Below are positions 28,007-35,289 of a DNA stretch of 64,000 bases, in pieces. This stretch comes from Bog-756 sp963828385. GTDB taxonomy: Bacteria; Actinomycetota; Acidimicrobiia; Acidimicrobiales; RAAP-2. Within the stretch, counting starts at the first letter, position 1; each line of letters begins with the position of its first letter. The notes under the pieces are model-generated. The model saw nothing but the letters and a program-made list of their open reading frames with translations. It ran no database searches and had not been told where the DNA came from. The position numbers were made by a program, and so were the translations under genes. The stretch is from positions 1,302,001 to 1,366,000 of the forward strand of contig CAWHEF010000002.1 in the NCBI GenBank assembly GCA_963828385.1, in the 5' to 3' direction.

Positions 28007-28795
28007 TCACGCACCCACGGCGTGGACGCCTCCGTCGACGTGAAGGATCTCTCCGGTCGTCATGGGAAGGAGATCCGACAGTAGGGCCACGCACGCCCGG
28101 GCCACCACGTCCGTGTCGAGGACGTTCCAGCCGAGTGGGGCGCGTTCGGACCAGGTGTCCTCGAACGTGTGGAATCCAGGGATCGACTTCGCCGCCAGGG
28201 TCTTCACCGGGCCGGCTGCCACCAGGTTGACCCGAACCCGCTCGGGGCCGAGATCGCGGGCGAGGTACCGGGACAGCGACTCCAGAGCCGCTTTGGAGAC
28301 CCCCATCCAGTCGTACGCCGGCCAGGCAACGGTGGCATCGAAGTCGAGACCCACCACCGACGCACCCTGACTCGTCCCTTCTCCGGCTGCCCGCAGCAAG
28401 GGGCGGAACGCCTGCACGAGTGCCTTGAGAGAGTACGCGGAGACGTGAAGAGCGACCTGAACCTGGTCCCAATCGGCCTGGAACATGTCGCCGCCGAGGC
28501 ACTCGGGCGGGGCGTAGCCGATGGCATGGATCATCCCGTCCATCCGGTCCCACTTGGACGACAGCACCGTCGCCGCTGACTCCACGAGCTCCGGCTGGGT
28601 GACGTCGATCTCGATCACATCGGTTTCGACGGGCAGCTTTCTCGCCGTCCGTCGGGTCAGGGAGAGACCGCGTCCGGCCCCGCTCAACACGACCTCGGCG
28701 CCTTCCTGCTGCGCCAGCCTGGCCGCGGCAAACGCCAGGGAAGCGTCTGTCAACACGCCGGTCACCAGAATCTGCTTGCCGTCGAGGAGTCCCAT
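28007..28795 (-). CDS. fabI: Enoyl-[acyl-carrier-protein] reductase, InhA/FabI type
   Basis: A 262-residue short-chain dehydrogenase-fold enzyme of fatty-acid elongation. It starts MGLLDGKQILVTGVLTDASL, the InhA-like cofactor loop (mycobacterial InhA begins similarly). It has GMIHAIGYAPPECLGGDMF, SVVGLDFDATVAWPAYDWMG and the catalytic YDWMGVSKAALES (Y-x-x-M-x-x-x-K), then VRVNLVAAGPVKTLAAKSIP. The PVKTLA segment and length fit InhA rather than FabL or FabV. It reduces the trans-2-enoyl thioester with NADH at the last step of each elongation cycle. It lies divergent from npdG, with 76 bp between starts. Confidence 0.88.
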   Translation of the reverse strand: MGLLDGKQILVTGVLTDASLAFAAARLAQQEGAEVVLSGAGRGLSLTRRTARKLPVETDVIEIDVTQPELVESAATVLSSKWDRMDGMIHAIGYAPPECLGGDMFQADWDQVQVALHVSAYSLKALVQAFRPLLRAAGEGTSQGASVVGLDFDATVAWPAYDWMGVSKAALESLSRYLARDLGPERVRVNLVAAGPVKTLAAKSIPGFHTFEDTWSERAPLGWNVLDTDVVARACVALLSDLLPMTTGEILHVDGGVHAVGA

Positions 28796-28871
28796 AGCCG
28801 GGTCAGGTTACCGGCAGCGCGCAGGACTTCGGGGGTCCGGAGTGCGCTGAGAGGTGTGCAAGGGTAGAAGC

Positions 28872-29546
28872 ATGCGCATCGGGATTCTCGGAGGAACCGG
28901 GCCGGCCGGACGCGGTGTTGCGCTACGGGCCGCCGCCGCCGATAACCAGGTTGTGATCGGTTCACGGGATGAGTCCAGAGCGAAGAGCATTGCCTCCGAC
29001 CTGGTCGGGTCCTGGCCCCTGCACCACTTGGACATCACCGGGACGGCCAACGAGGACGCGGCCATCTGTGACGTCGTCGTCGTGGCCACCCCGTGGGACA
29101 GCGCACTGTCGACCGTGAAGCCTCTCGCTGGCGCGCTCGAGGGCAAGGTGGTGATCTCGATGGCGAACGCGCTGCGAAAGGAGGGTCGCGAGTTCCACGC
29201 CCTGTTCCCGCCGCGGGGATCCATGGCGGCGGCCATCCAGGCGGCGCTGCCCGCCTCCCTCGTGTCGGCGACGTTCCACCATCTCCCTGCGTCGGAGATG
29301 GAGGAGCTGTCGTCGTTGGTGGTCGCCGACGTCCTGGTCTGCTCCGACCATGCCGAGGCCACGGCGACGACGGCGGCGCTCATCGACTCGATCAAGGGGC
29401 TCACCGTCGTCGATGCGGGAAGCCTGGCTCAAGCTGCTCCCATCGAGGCGTTCACCGCCACCCTCGTCACGGTCAACATCCGTTACAAGGTGCACGCCGC
29501 CCTCCGGTTGTCCGGGTACCCCCACGGCGACGAGGCCGAGGCCTGA
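28872..29546 (+). CDS. npdG: F420H2:NADP+ oxidoreductase (NADPH-dependent F420 reductase)
   Basis: A 224-residue protein beginning MRIGILGGTGPAGRGVALRA, a Rossmann motif (GxGxxG variant GGTGPAG) typical of NpdG. It continues with VVIGSRDESRAKSIASDL (the SR segment after strand 2 recognises the NADP phosphate), VVVVATPWDSALSTVKPLAG, KVVISMANAL and a C-terminal ALIDSIKGLTVVDAGSLAQA that forms the F420 side. Such enzymes exchange hydride between the deazaflavin F420 and NADP. ATG 28872 is chosen over the GTG at 28854, which leaves an unmotivated extension. It lies 9 bp before mshC, so the two redox-cofactor genes are probably co-transcribed. Confidence 0.88.
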   Translation: MRIGILGGTGPAGRGVALRAAAADNQVVIGSRDESRAKSIASDLVGSWPLHHLDITGTANEDAAICDVVVVATPWDSALSTVKPLAGALEGKVVISMANALRKEGREFHALFPPRGSMAAAIQAALPASLVSATFHHLPASEMEELSSLVVADVLVCSDHAEATATTAALIDSIKGLTVVDAGSLAQAAPIEAFTATLVTVNIRYKVHAALRLSGYPHGDEAEA

Positions 29547-29555
29547 TCGTCCGTC

Positions 29556-30728
29556 GTGCTACCTGAAGCCGGATCGATCAATCTGTATGACACCGCTCGT
29601 CAGGCCGTCGTGCCCGTCGACGCCGGCCCGATCGTCACGCTGTACTCGTGTGGGATCACCCCGTACGACTCGGCTCACCTCGGTCACGCCCAGGTGTACC
29701 TGGCGTTCGACGTCCTCCAGCGCCGGCTGCGTGATCTCGGCCACGAGACTCGATGCGTCCGCAACGTGACCGATGTGGATGACGACATCCTGAAGAAGGC
29801 AAGAGAGCTGGGTGTCCACTACCTCGACCTGGCCGCCGAGGAGATCACCCGGTTCGACGCCGACATGGGGGCATTGGGGATACTCCCAGCATGGTCGGAG
29901 CCTCGGGCGACTTCCGCCATCGCCGAGATCCTCACGCTCATCGGGGCGGTGCTCGAAACGGGGCACGCGTACCGATCGGGGAGATCCGTCTACTTCGACG
30001 TCGCCACGTGCCCCTCGTTCGGGGACGTGAGCCATCTCGACGAGTCCGCCATGCTGGCGCTCGCTGCCGAACGCGGAGGACACCCCGAGGATGGCAACAA
30101 ACGGCACCCCCTCGACTTCGTACTGTGGCAACCGTCCCTTCCCGACGAGCCGTCGTGGGAGTCGCGCTGGGGCCCGGGAAGGCCAGGGTGGCACATCGAG
30201 TGCTCGGCGCTGGCCTTGAGGGAGCTGGGGGAGACGATCGACGTGCACGGAGGGGGGCGCGACCTCGTGTTCCCCCATCATGAGTGCGAGACGGTGCAGT
30301 CGGAGTCGGTCACCGGCCGCCCCTTCGTCCGCCACTGGCTCCACGTCGGTCTGGTGGGTCTGAACGGCACCAAGATGTCGAAGTCGCTCGGCAACCTGGT
30401 GTTCGTGAGCGACCTGCTGAAGGAGTGGGAGCCGGCGGTCGTGAGGCTGGCCCTGCTCGGGCACCACTACCGGCCCGACTGGGAATGGAGCGACGAGGAC
30501 CTCCGTCGGGCGTCGAGAAGGCTCGCACTGTGGCGCCAGGCTCTGCCTCCGGTGACCGACCCGTCGTATCCAGCGGCGCCCACCTCTCCCGACCCTGCCC
30601 TCGACGTGGTCCGATCGTTCCTCGATGACGATCTCGACACCCCGGGGGCGTTGACGGCACTCGACGGAGAGGCCGTCTCCGGGCAGAGCGTGGCTGCCGG
30701 CGCCTCACTGCTGGGCGTTACCCTGTAG
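29556..30728 (+). CDS. mshC: L-cysteine:1D-myo-inositol 2-amino-2-deoxy-alpha-D-glucopyranoside ligase (mycothiol synthesis)
   Basis: A CysS homologue of 390 residues, shorter than CysS (about 460) as expected for MshC. The active-site entry reads TLYSCGITPYDSAHLGHAQV: the GITPYD-x-x-HLGHA wording is diagnostic for MshC, whereas CysS has CGPTVYD-x-x-HIGN. Zinc ligands follow at PGWHIECSALALREL and FPHHECETVQSESV, and the KMSKS-type loop is NGTKMSKSLGN. It joins cysteine to GlcN-inositol with ATP. No T-box leader was seen upstream. It begins with GTG 9 bp after npdG, and thrS follows 46 bp downstream. Confidence 0.9.
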   Translation: MLPEAGSINLYDTARQAVVPVDAGPIVTLYSCGITPYDSAHLGHAQVYLAFDVLQRRLRDLGHETRCVRNVTDVDDDILKKARELGVHYLDLAAEEITRFDADMGALGILPAWSEPRATSAIAEILTLIGAVLETGHAYRSGRSVYFDVATCPSFGDVSHLDESAMLALAAERGGHPEDGNKRHPLDFVLWQPSLPDEPSWESRWGPGRPGWHIECSALALRELGETIDVHGGGRDLVFPHHECETVQSESVTGRPFVRHWLHVGLVGLNGTKMSKSLGNLVFVSDLLKEWEPAVVRLALLGHHYRPDWEWSDEDLRRASRRLALWRQALPPVTDPSYPAAPTSPDPALDVVRSFLDDDLDTPGALTALDGEAVSGQSVAAGASLLGVTL

Positions 30729-30729
30729 C

Positions 30730-30765
30730 CGCTCGAGAGAGCGCTCGAGAAAGCGCTCGAGAAAG
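30730..30765. repeat. 12-bp tandem repeat, three copies, between mshC and thrS
   Basis: CGCTCGAGAAAG occurs at 30742 and 30754, with a variant copy (CGCTCGAGAGAG) at 30730. Each unit contains the palindrome CTCGAG. It fills most of the gap between the mshC stop and the thrS start and ends ten bases before the thrS ATG, so it may affect thrS translation. Confidence 0.9.
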
Positions 30766-30774
30766 GCAGTGCGA

Positions 30775-32760
30775 ATGGCAGTCGTCAGTGTCCGGCTCCC
30801 CGACGGGTCGACCAAGGAGCTCGACAAGGACACGACGGCCCGTCAGGTCGCCGAGTCGATCGGGCGGCGCCTGGCCAAGGCGGCGGTGGCGGCCACCTTC
30901 GACGGAGTCGAGGTCGACCTCGACTCCGTCGTCCCCGATGGCGCCAGCGTGACCATCGTCACCGCCGACTCCGACGCCGGGCGCTCGGTCATCCGCCACT
31001 CGACCGCGCACGTGCTGGCTCAGGCCGTCCTCAGACTGTGGCCGGGGGCCCGATTCGCCATCGGACCGGTCATCGAAGACGGCTTCTACTACGACTTCGA
31101 GCTGCCGGGCGGAGCCCATTTCAGCGACGAGGACCTGGGACGGATCGAGTCCGTCATGCGGGAGATCATCGTCGAAAACCAGCCGTTCATCCGCCACGAG
31201 CACACCATCGAGGAGGGGCTCTCCCTCTTCTCCGACCAGCCGTTCAAACAAGAGATCATCGAGGCGGTGGGTGAGGGCGCAGACGAGGTCGATGCAGCCG
31301 CGCCGACTGGGCCCGAACTACAGGTGTCGACGTACTGGAACTCGCCCACGTTCACCGATCTGTGCCGCGGCCCCCACGTTCCATCGACGAGCCGACTCGG
31401 CCATTTCGCCCTCATGCGCGTGGCCGGTGCCTACTGGCGCGGCGATGAGAAACGTCCCCAGCTGCAGCGCATCTACGGAACGGCATGGGAATCCGAGGAC
31501 GCGCTCGCCGACCATCTCCACCGCCTTGCCGAAGCCGAGCGCCGGGATCATCGTAGGTTGGGGGCGGAGCTCGACCTGTTCTCCTTCCCCGAGGAGATCG
31601 GATCGGGCCTCGTGGTCTTCCATCCGAGGGGCGGCACGGTGCGGCGGGTCATGGAGGACTACTCGCGCCGCCGGCACGAGGCGGCCGGCTACGAATTCGT
31701 CTACACGCCCCACATCGCCAAGTCAGAGCTCTTCGAGACCTCCGGTCACCTCGACTGGTTCGCCGAAGGCATGTACCCCCCCATGGAGCTGGACGGCGGA
31801 CAGCGGTACTACCTGAAGCCGATGAACTGTCCGTTCCACATCCTCGTGTTCCGGTCCCGGCAGCGCTCGTACCGGGAACTGCCCCTCCGGCTGTTCGAGT
31901 TCGGGTCCGTCTACCGCTACGAGAAGTCAGGCGTGGTCCACGGTCTAACCCGGGTGCGGGGCATGACCCAGGACGATGCCCATATCTTCTGCACGACGGA
32001 GCAGATGGACGAGGAGATCCGCTCGGCACTCCATTTCGTGCTCTCCGTCCTGCGCGACTTCGGACTCGAAGAGTTCAAGCTGGAGCTCTCGACGAGGCCC
32101 GAAAGCAAGGCGGCGGGGTCGGTGGAGGAGTGGGACGAAGCGACCGGGGTCCTGCGCTCCGCCGCGCTCGATCTCGGTCTCGAGCTCGTGCTCGACGAGG
32201 GAGGCGGCGCGTTCTATGGACCCAAGCTCTCCGTGCAGGCGACGGACGCCATCGGCCGCGTACACCAGATGTCGACCATCCAGCTCGACCTCCAGCTGCC
32301 CAAGCGCTTCGGTCTCGAGTTCGTGGGTGCGGACAACTCCAGGCATCGTCCGGTCATGATCCACCGCGCCCTCTTCGGCTCGATCGAACGGTTCTTCGCC
32401 ATCCTGCTCGAGCACTACGCAGGCGCCCTGCCCACCTGGCTCTCGCCCGAGCAGGTGCGGGTCCTCGGCGTGCGCGACGATCACAGCCACTACGCCCACA
32501 GGGTCGCCGAGCGGCTCAGCGCCGTGGGCGCACGGGTGGCGGTCGAGGAGGCAGCCGAGCCTCTCGGAGCCCGGGTCCGCCGCGCGAAGCTGCTCAAGAT
32601 CCCCTATGTCCTGGTCGTCGGTGACGACGACGTCCGGGCGGGGACGGTCGGAGTCAACCGCAGGGGGACCGACAGGCCCGAGCGGGGGGTCGAGCTCATG
32701 GCATTCGCCGAGGGACTGGAGGAGGAGATCACCGAACGCCGGCCGAGCGGTCGGCTGTGA
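30775..32760 (+). CDS. thrS: Threonyl-tRNA synthetase
   Basis: A full-length 661-residue ThrRS. An N-terminal TGS domain (VSVRLPDGSTKELDKDTTAR) is followed by the editing domain (VIRHSTAHVLAQAVLRLWPG; later LGHFALMRVAGAYWRGDEKR). The class II catalytic core has YYLKPMNCPFHILVF with the zinc Cys, FEFGSVYRYEKSGVVHGLTR (motif 2) and RPVMIHRALFGSIERFFAIL (motif 3). The anticodon-binding domain starts PEQVRVLGVRDDHSHYAHRV. ATG 30775 is chosen over GTG 30769. The stop overlaps the GTG of the HIT gene. Confidence 0.95.
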   Translation: MAVVSVRLPDGSTKELDKDTTARQVAESIGRRLAKAAVAATFDGVEVDLDSVVPDGASVTIVTADSDAGRSVIRHSTAHVLAQAVLRLWPGARFAIGPVIEDGFYYDFELPGGAHFSDEDLGRIESVMREIIVENQPFIRHEHTIEEGLSLFSDQPFKQEIIEAVGEGADEVDAAAPTGPELQVSTYWNSPTFTDLCRGPHVPSTSRLGHFALMRVAGAYWRGDEKRPQLQRIYGTAWESEDALADHLHRLAEAERRDHRRLGAELDLFSFPEEIGSGLVVFHPRGGTVRRVMEDYSRRRHEAAGYEFVYTPHIAKSELFETSGHLDWFAEGMYPPMELDGGQRYYLKPMNCPFHILVFRSRQRSYRELPLRLFEFGSVYRYEKSGVVHGLTRVRGMTQDDAHIFCTTEQMDEEIRSALHFVLSVLRDFGLEEFKLELSTRPESKAAGSVEEWDEATGVLRSAALDLGLELVLDEGGGAFYGPKLSVQATDAIGRVHQMSTIQLDLQLPKRFGLEFVGADNSRHRPVMIHRALFGSIERFFAILLEHYAGALPTWLSPEQVRVLGVRDDHSHYAHRVAERLSAVGARVAVEEAAEPLGARVRRAKLLKIPYVLVVGDDDVRAGTVGVNRRGTDRPERGVELMAFAEGLEEEITERRPSGRL

Positions 32761-33371
32761 CGCTCGATCGGCTCTGGGCGGGCTGGCGCAGCGCGTATGT
32801 GAGCTCGACTGGTGCTGGAGGGGCGCGATCCGGCAACTCGCCTCCGGACGATTCGAGCTCTGGTGGACCGGCGAGCGACGTCCGAAGGGGTAACCCGGCT
32901 GCAGTGTCGACGCAGGCGGGGGGTGACGACACCGGCGATCCCGTTCACTGCGTCTTCTGCCGAATAGCCGCCAGCGGGCCACCGTCACCGGAGAACGGCG
33001 TGCTGTGGGTCGGGGCCGAGGTCTTCGCCGTGCTCAACGCCTATCCCTACGCAAGTGGCCATCTCATGGTGCTCCCGCTGCGCCACGTGTGCACGCTGAG
33101 CGAGATGTCGGTGTCGGAGGGAACCGAGCTGTGGGACGGCCTGCGCCGGGGCGTAGACGCGCTGGAGGCGGCATACTCGCCCGACGGGCTCAATCTCGGG
33201 GCCAATCTCGGTCACGCCGCCGGCGCCGGCATACCTGAGCACGTCCACGTCCACGCGGTGCCCCGGTGGATCGGCGACACGAACTTCATGACAGCGGTGT
33301 CCGACACCCGAGTGCTGCCCGAGACACTTGCCGCCTCATGGGACCGACTGCACGGCGCCTGGCCTCGGTGA
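32757..33371 (+). CDS. HIT-family hydrolase/phosphorylase (Ap4A phosphorylase-like)
   Basis: A 204-residue protein starting with GTG inside the thrS stop (GTGA). Residues 1-60 are a low-complexity Gly/Ser-rich extension. The HIT domain then reads HCVFCRIAASGPPSPENGVL, with a C-x-x-C typical of this actinobacterial group, YASGHLMVLPLRHVCTLSEM and the histidine triad PEHVHVHAVPRWIGDTNFM. The M. tuberculosis homologue Rv2613c, at the same place between thrS and pgsA, is a diadenosine tetraphosphate phosphorylase; that activity is inferred here from synteny and the motif. The position right behind an aminoacyl-tRNA synthetase, a source of Ap4A, fits the role. Confidence 0.85.
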   Translation: MTLDRLWAGWRSAYVSSTGAGGARSGNSPPDDSSSGGPASDVRRGNPAAVSTQAGGDDTGDPVHCVFCRIAASGPPSPENGVLWVGAEVFAVLNAYPYASGHLMVLPLRHVCTLSEMSVSEGTELWDGLRRGVDALEAAYSPDGLNLGANLGHAAGAGIPEHVHVHAVPRWIGDTNFMTAVSDTRVLPETLAASWDRLHGAWPR

Positions 33372-33454
33372 GCGGACCGCCGCCGGCTCGACGCCGCCCC
33401 GGGGGCCACTCAGCTCGAACCGCCGCTGGCCGGGGTCTACGCCGCCTCGGCTGG

Positions 33455-33460
33455 TAGGAT
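33455..33460 (+). promoter_or_regulatory. Candidate -10 element for the phosphatidylinositol operon
   Basis: TAGGAT lies 26 bp before the pgsA ATG in the 115-bp gap after the HIT gene, the largest gap in this cluster. It matches the actinobacterial -10 consensus TAnnnT. No good -35 box was seen, so the assignment is tentative. Confidence 0.35.
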
Positions 33461-33486
33461 GTCCCGAGCCATCTGGAGGAACACAC

Positions 33487-34341
33487 ATGTTTGACGGGCG
33501 ATGGCGCGAGGCGGTCGACCGCAGCACCGGTCCCGCAGGGCGCAAGCTGCAGCGTCTGGGAATCACCGCCGATACGTTGACCGCCACCGGTCTCGTGTTC
33601 GCGGCCGGAACCGCCGTCGCTGTCGGGGCCGGCCGGCTCCATCTGGCCATCGTGCTCCTCATCATCACCGGCTTGCACGATCTGCTGGACGGACCGGTCG
33701 CCAAGGCGTCGGGGACGAGCTCGGTCCGTGGCGCCTTCTTCGACTCCGTCGCCGATCGCCTGTCCGATGCGTTGATCCTCGGCGGGGTGGCCTGGTACCT
33801 GTCGTCGACCCATGCCGGTCGCCTGGTGCTGCTGCCGTTCGCCGTTCTCGCCGTCACGTCGCTCGTCTCGTATCAGCGGGCCAAGGCCGAGTCTCTTGGC
33901 ATCTCGGCCAAGGGCGGCCTGATGGAGCGGGCGGAGCGGATGGTGCTTCTCGGTGTGGGGTTCTTGTCGGCGTCGTTCTTGGTGCCCGTGCTCTGGGTGA
34001 TGCTCGGCCTCACCGTGCTCACTGCCACCGGGCGGTTCATCAGGGTGTGGCGACTGGCCGAGGCACCGGTCCCGATGGTGACGGTCCGGCGACCGCGACG
34101 GATGCGCGTCGCCACCCGGAGCGGCATTCGATCCCGCCGGTCCGTGTCGGCCCCGTCTCGTTGGCGTGCCCGTCGTCAGGGGGAGCTCGCAAGCCGGTCC
34201 GGGCGTGCCTGGCGGGCCCGGATGGCACGTCAGGGCACCCGGTCCCGTGCGGGTCAGGGCACCCGGTCCCGTGCGGGTGAGGGCACCCGGTCCCGTGCGG
34301 GTGAGGGCAACCGGGTCCGTTCGCTCCGCCGCCACGGCTGA
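33487..34341 (+). CDS. pgsA: CDP-alcohol phosphatidyltransferase (phosphatidylinositol phosphate synthase)
   Basis: A 284-residue membrane enzyme that makes the inositol phospholipid from CDP-diacylglycerol. The CDP-alcohol motif spans HDLLDGPVAKASGTSSVRGA to FFDSVADRLSD, with the D-x2-DG-x2-A and G-x3-D-x3-D elements intact. Further membrane spans are LVLLPFAVLAVTSLVSYQR, MVLLGVGFLSASFLVP and VLWVMLGLTVLTATGRFIRV. The last 70 residues are unusual: a highly basic tail ending in three RSRAG-containing eight-residue repeats, absent from typical members. ATG 33487 follows GGAGG. Gene order with HIT, acyltransferase and pimA supports PI-mannoside lipid synthesis. Confidence 0.88.
   Translation: MFDGRWREAVDRSTGPAGRKLQRLGITADTLTATGLVFAAGTAVAVGAGRLHLAIVLLIITGLHDLLDGPVAKASGTSSVRGAFFDSVADRLSDALILGGVAWYLSSTHAGRLVLLPFAVLAVTSLVSYQRAKAESLGISAKGGLMERAERMVLLGVGFLSASFLVPVLWVMLGLTVLTATGRFIRVWRLAEAPVPMVTVRRPRRMRVATRSGIRSRRSVSAPSRWRARRQGELASRSGRAWRARMARQGTRSRAGQGTRSRAGEGTRSRAGEGNRVRSLRRHG
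34231..34302. repeat. 24-bp tandem repeat, three copies plus a partial, in the pgsA tail
   Basis: Units of 24 bp start at 34231, 34255 and 34279, with only one base changed in the third, and a diverged partial copy follows from 34303. They encode QGTRSRAG/EGTRSRAG repeats at the basic C-terminus of the phosphatidyltransferase. The near-identity of copies at DNA level indicates recent expansion. Confidence 0.92.
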
Positions 34342-34389
34342 GCAGGCCGCGGAACGGCGGAATCACGCCAGATCAGGGGGGCAGGGCTG

Positions 34390-35289
34390 GTGAACAAGGG
34401 AACGGTGCTGTTCCGCACCTACACGAGCCTCGGGAGGTGCCTCGCCGCCCTGCCCGAACCGGCGGCGTTGAAGGTGGCGACGGCCGTCGGTGACATGCTC
34501 TTCGAGCTCCGAGGAGACCAGCGGGCCATGGTCCGCAACAACCTCCGCCGCGTCCTCGGAGCCGGTGCCGGCGACGAGGCGCTCGTCGACCGCTGGGCAC
34601 GCAGGTCGTTTCAGGCCTACGCTCGGTATTGGGTCGAGGGAGCCCGGCTCGCCAGCACGCCGAAGGTGGAGGTGGAGCGGCGGATGCTGGTGCGGGGCTT
34701 CGAGCACCTGGTTGAGGGGATGGCCTCCGGTAAGGGGGTCGTCATGGCACTGCCGCACGTTGGGAGTTGGGAGCATGGCGGCGCATTCTTGGCCATTCGG
34801 GACATGCCGATGACTTCCGTGGCCGAACGCCTGGAGCCTCCGGAGCTGTTCGATTACTTCCTCGAGCAGCGAAGCGCCATGGGTCTCACGATCGTCCCCT
34901 TGGACGCGTCCATGGGCACAACCGTCATGAGCACGCTTCGTAACGGCGGCCTCGTCGGGTTGCTCTGCGACCGCGACATCGTGGGCAACGGGCTCGAGGT
35001 CGAATTCTTCGGTGAGCGGACGACGATGCCCGCTGGCCCGGCGACCCTGGCCCTGCGAACCGGGGCGACGCTCGTGACCAGCGCCGTCTACAGCGGCCCC
35101 GGTCCCGATCATTTCGGCGTGGTTGAGTCTCCGATCGACACCACCCGCCGTGGGTCCCTCCGCTCCGACGTGACCCGGATCACCCAGGAGATCGCGACCC
35201 GGTTCGAAGGGCTGATACGGCGAGCACCGGAGCAGTGGCACGTGTTCCAGCCGCTGTGGTCGGTCGACAGGACCGAGGTGGCATCGTGA
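34390..35289 (+). CDS. LpxL/PatA-like acyltransferase (PI-mannoside acylation)
   Basis: A 299-residue member of the HtrB/LpxL family. The catalytic H-x4-D/E motif is LPHVGSWEHGGAFLA (His and Glu five apart). It has MRNNLRRV-like start VRNNLRRVLG, then GGLVGLLCDRDIVGNGLEVE with FFGERTTMPAGPATLALRTG, both typical of bacterial lauroyl/palmitoyl transferases. In mycobacteria the enzyme at this locus (PatA, Rv2611c) acylates the mannose of PIM; that substrate is inferred here from synteny. It starts with GTG 48 bp after pgsA, and its stop overlaps the next gene (GTGA). It is probably bound to the inner face of the membrane. Confidence 0.83.
   Translation: MNKGTVLFRTYTSLGRCLAALPEPAALKVATAVGDMLFELRGDQRAMVRNNLRRVLGAGAGDEALVDRWARRSFQAYARYWVEGARLASTPKVEVERRMLVRGFEHLVEGMASGKGVVMALPHVGSWEHGGAFLAIRDMPMTSVAERLEPPELFDYFLEQRSAMGLTIVPLDASMGTTVMSTLRNGGLVGLLCDRDIVGNGLEVEFFGERTTMPAGPATLALRTGATLVTSAVYSGPGPDHFGVVESPIDTTRRGSLRSDVTRITQEIATRFEGLIRRAPEQWHVFQPLWSVDRTEVAS

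Noticed and set aside
33286..34335. Long minus-strand open frame opposite pgsA
   Set aside because: High-GC antisense shadow; its repeats come from the pgsA tail repeat.
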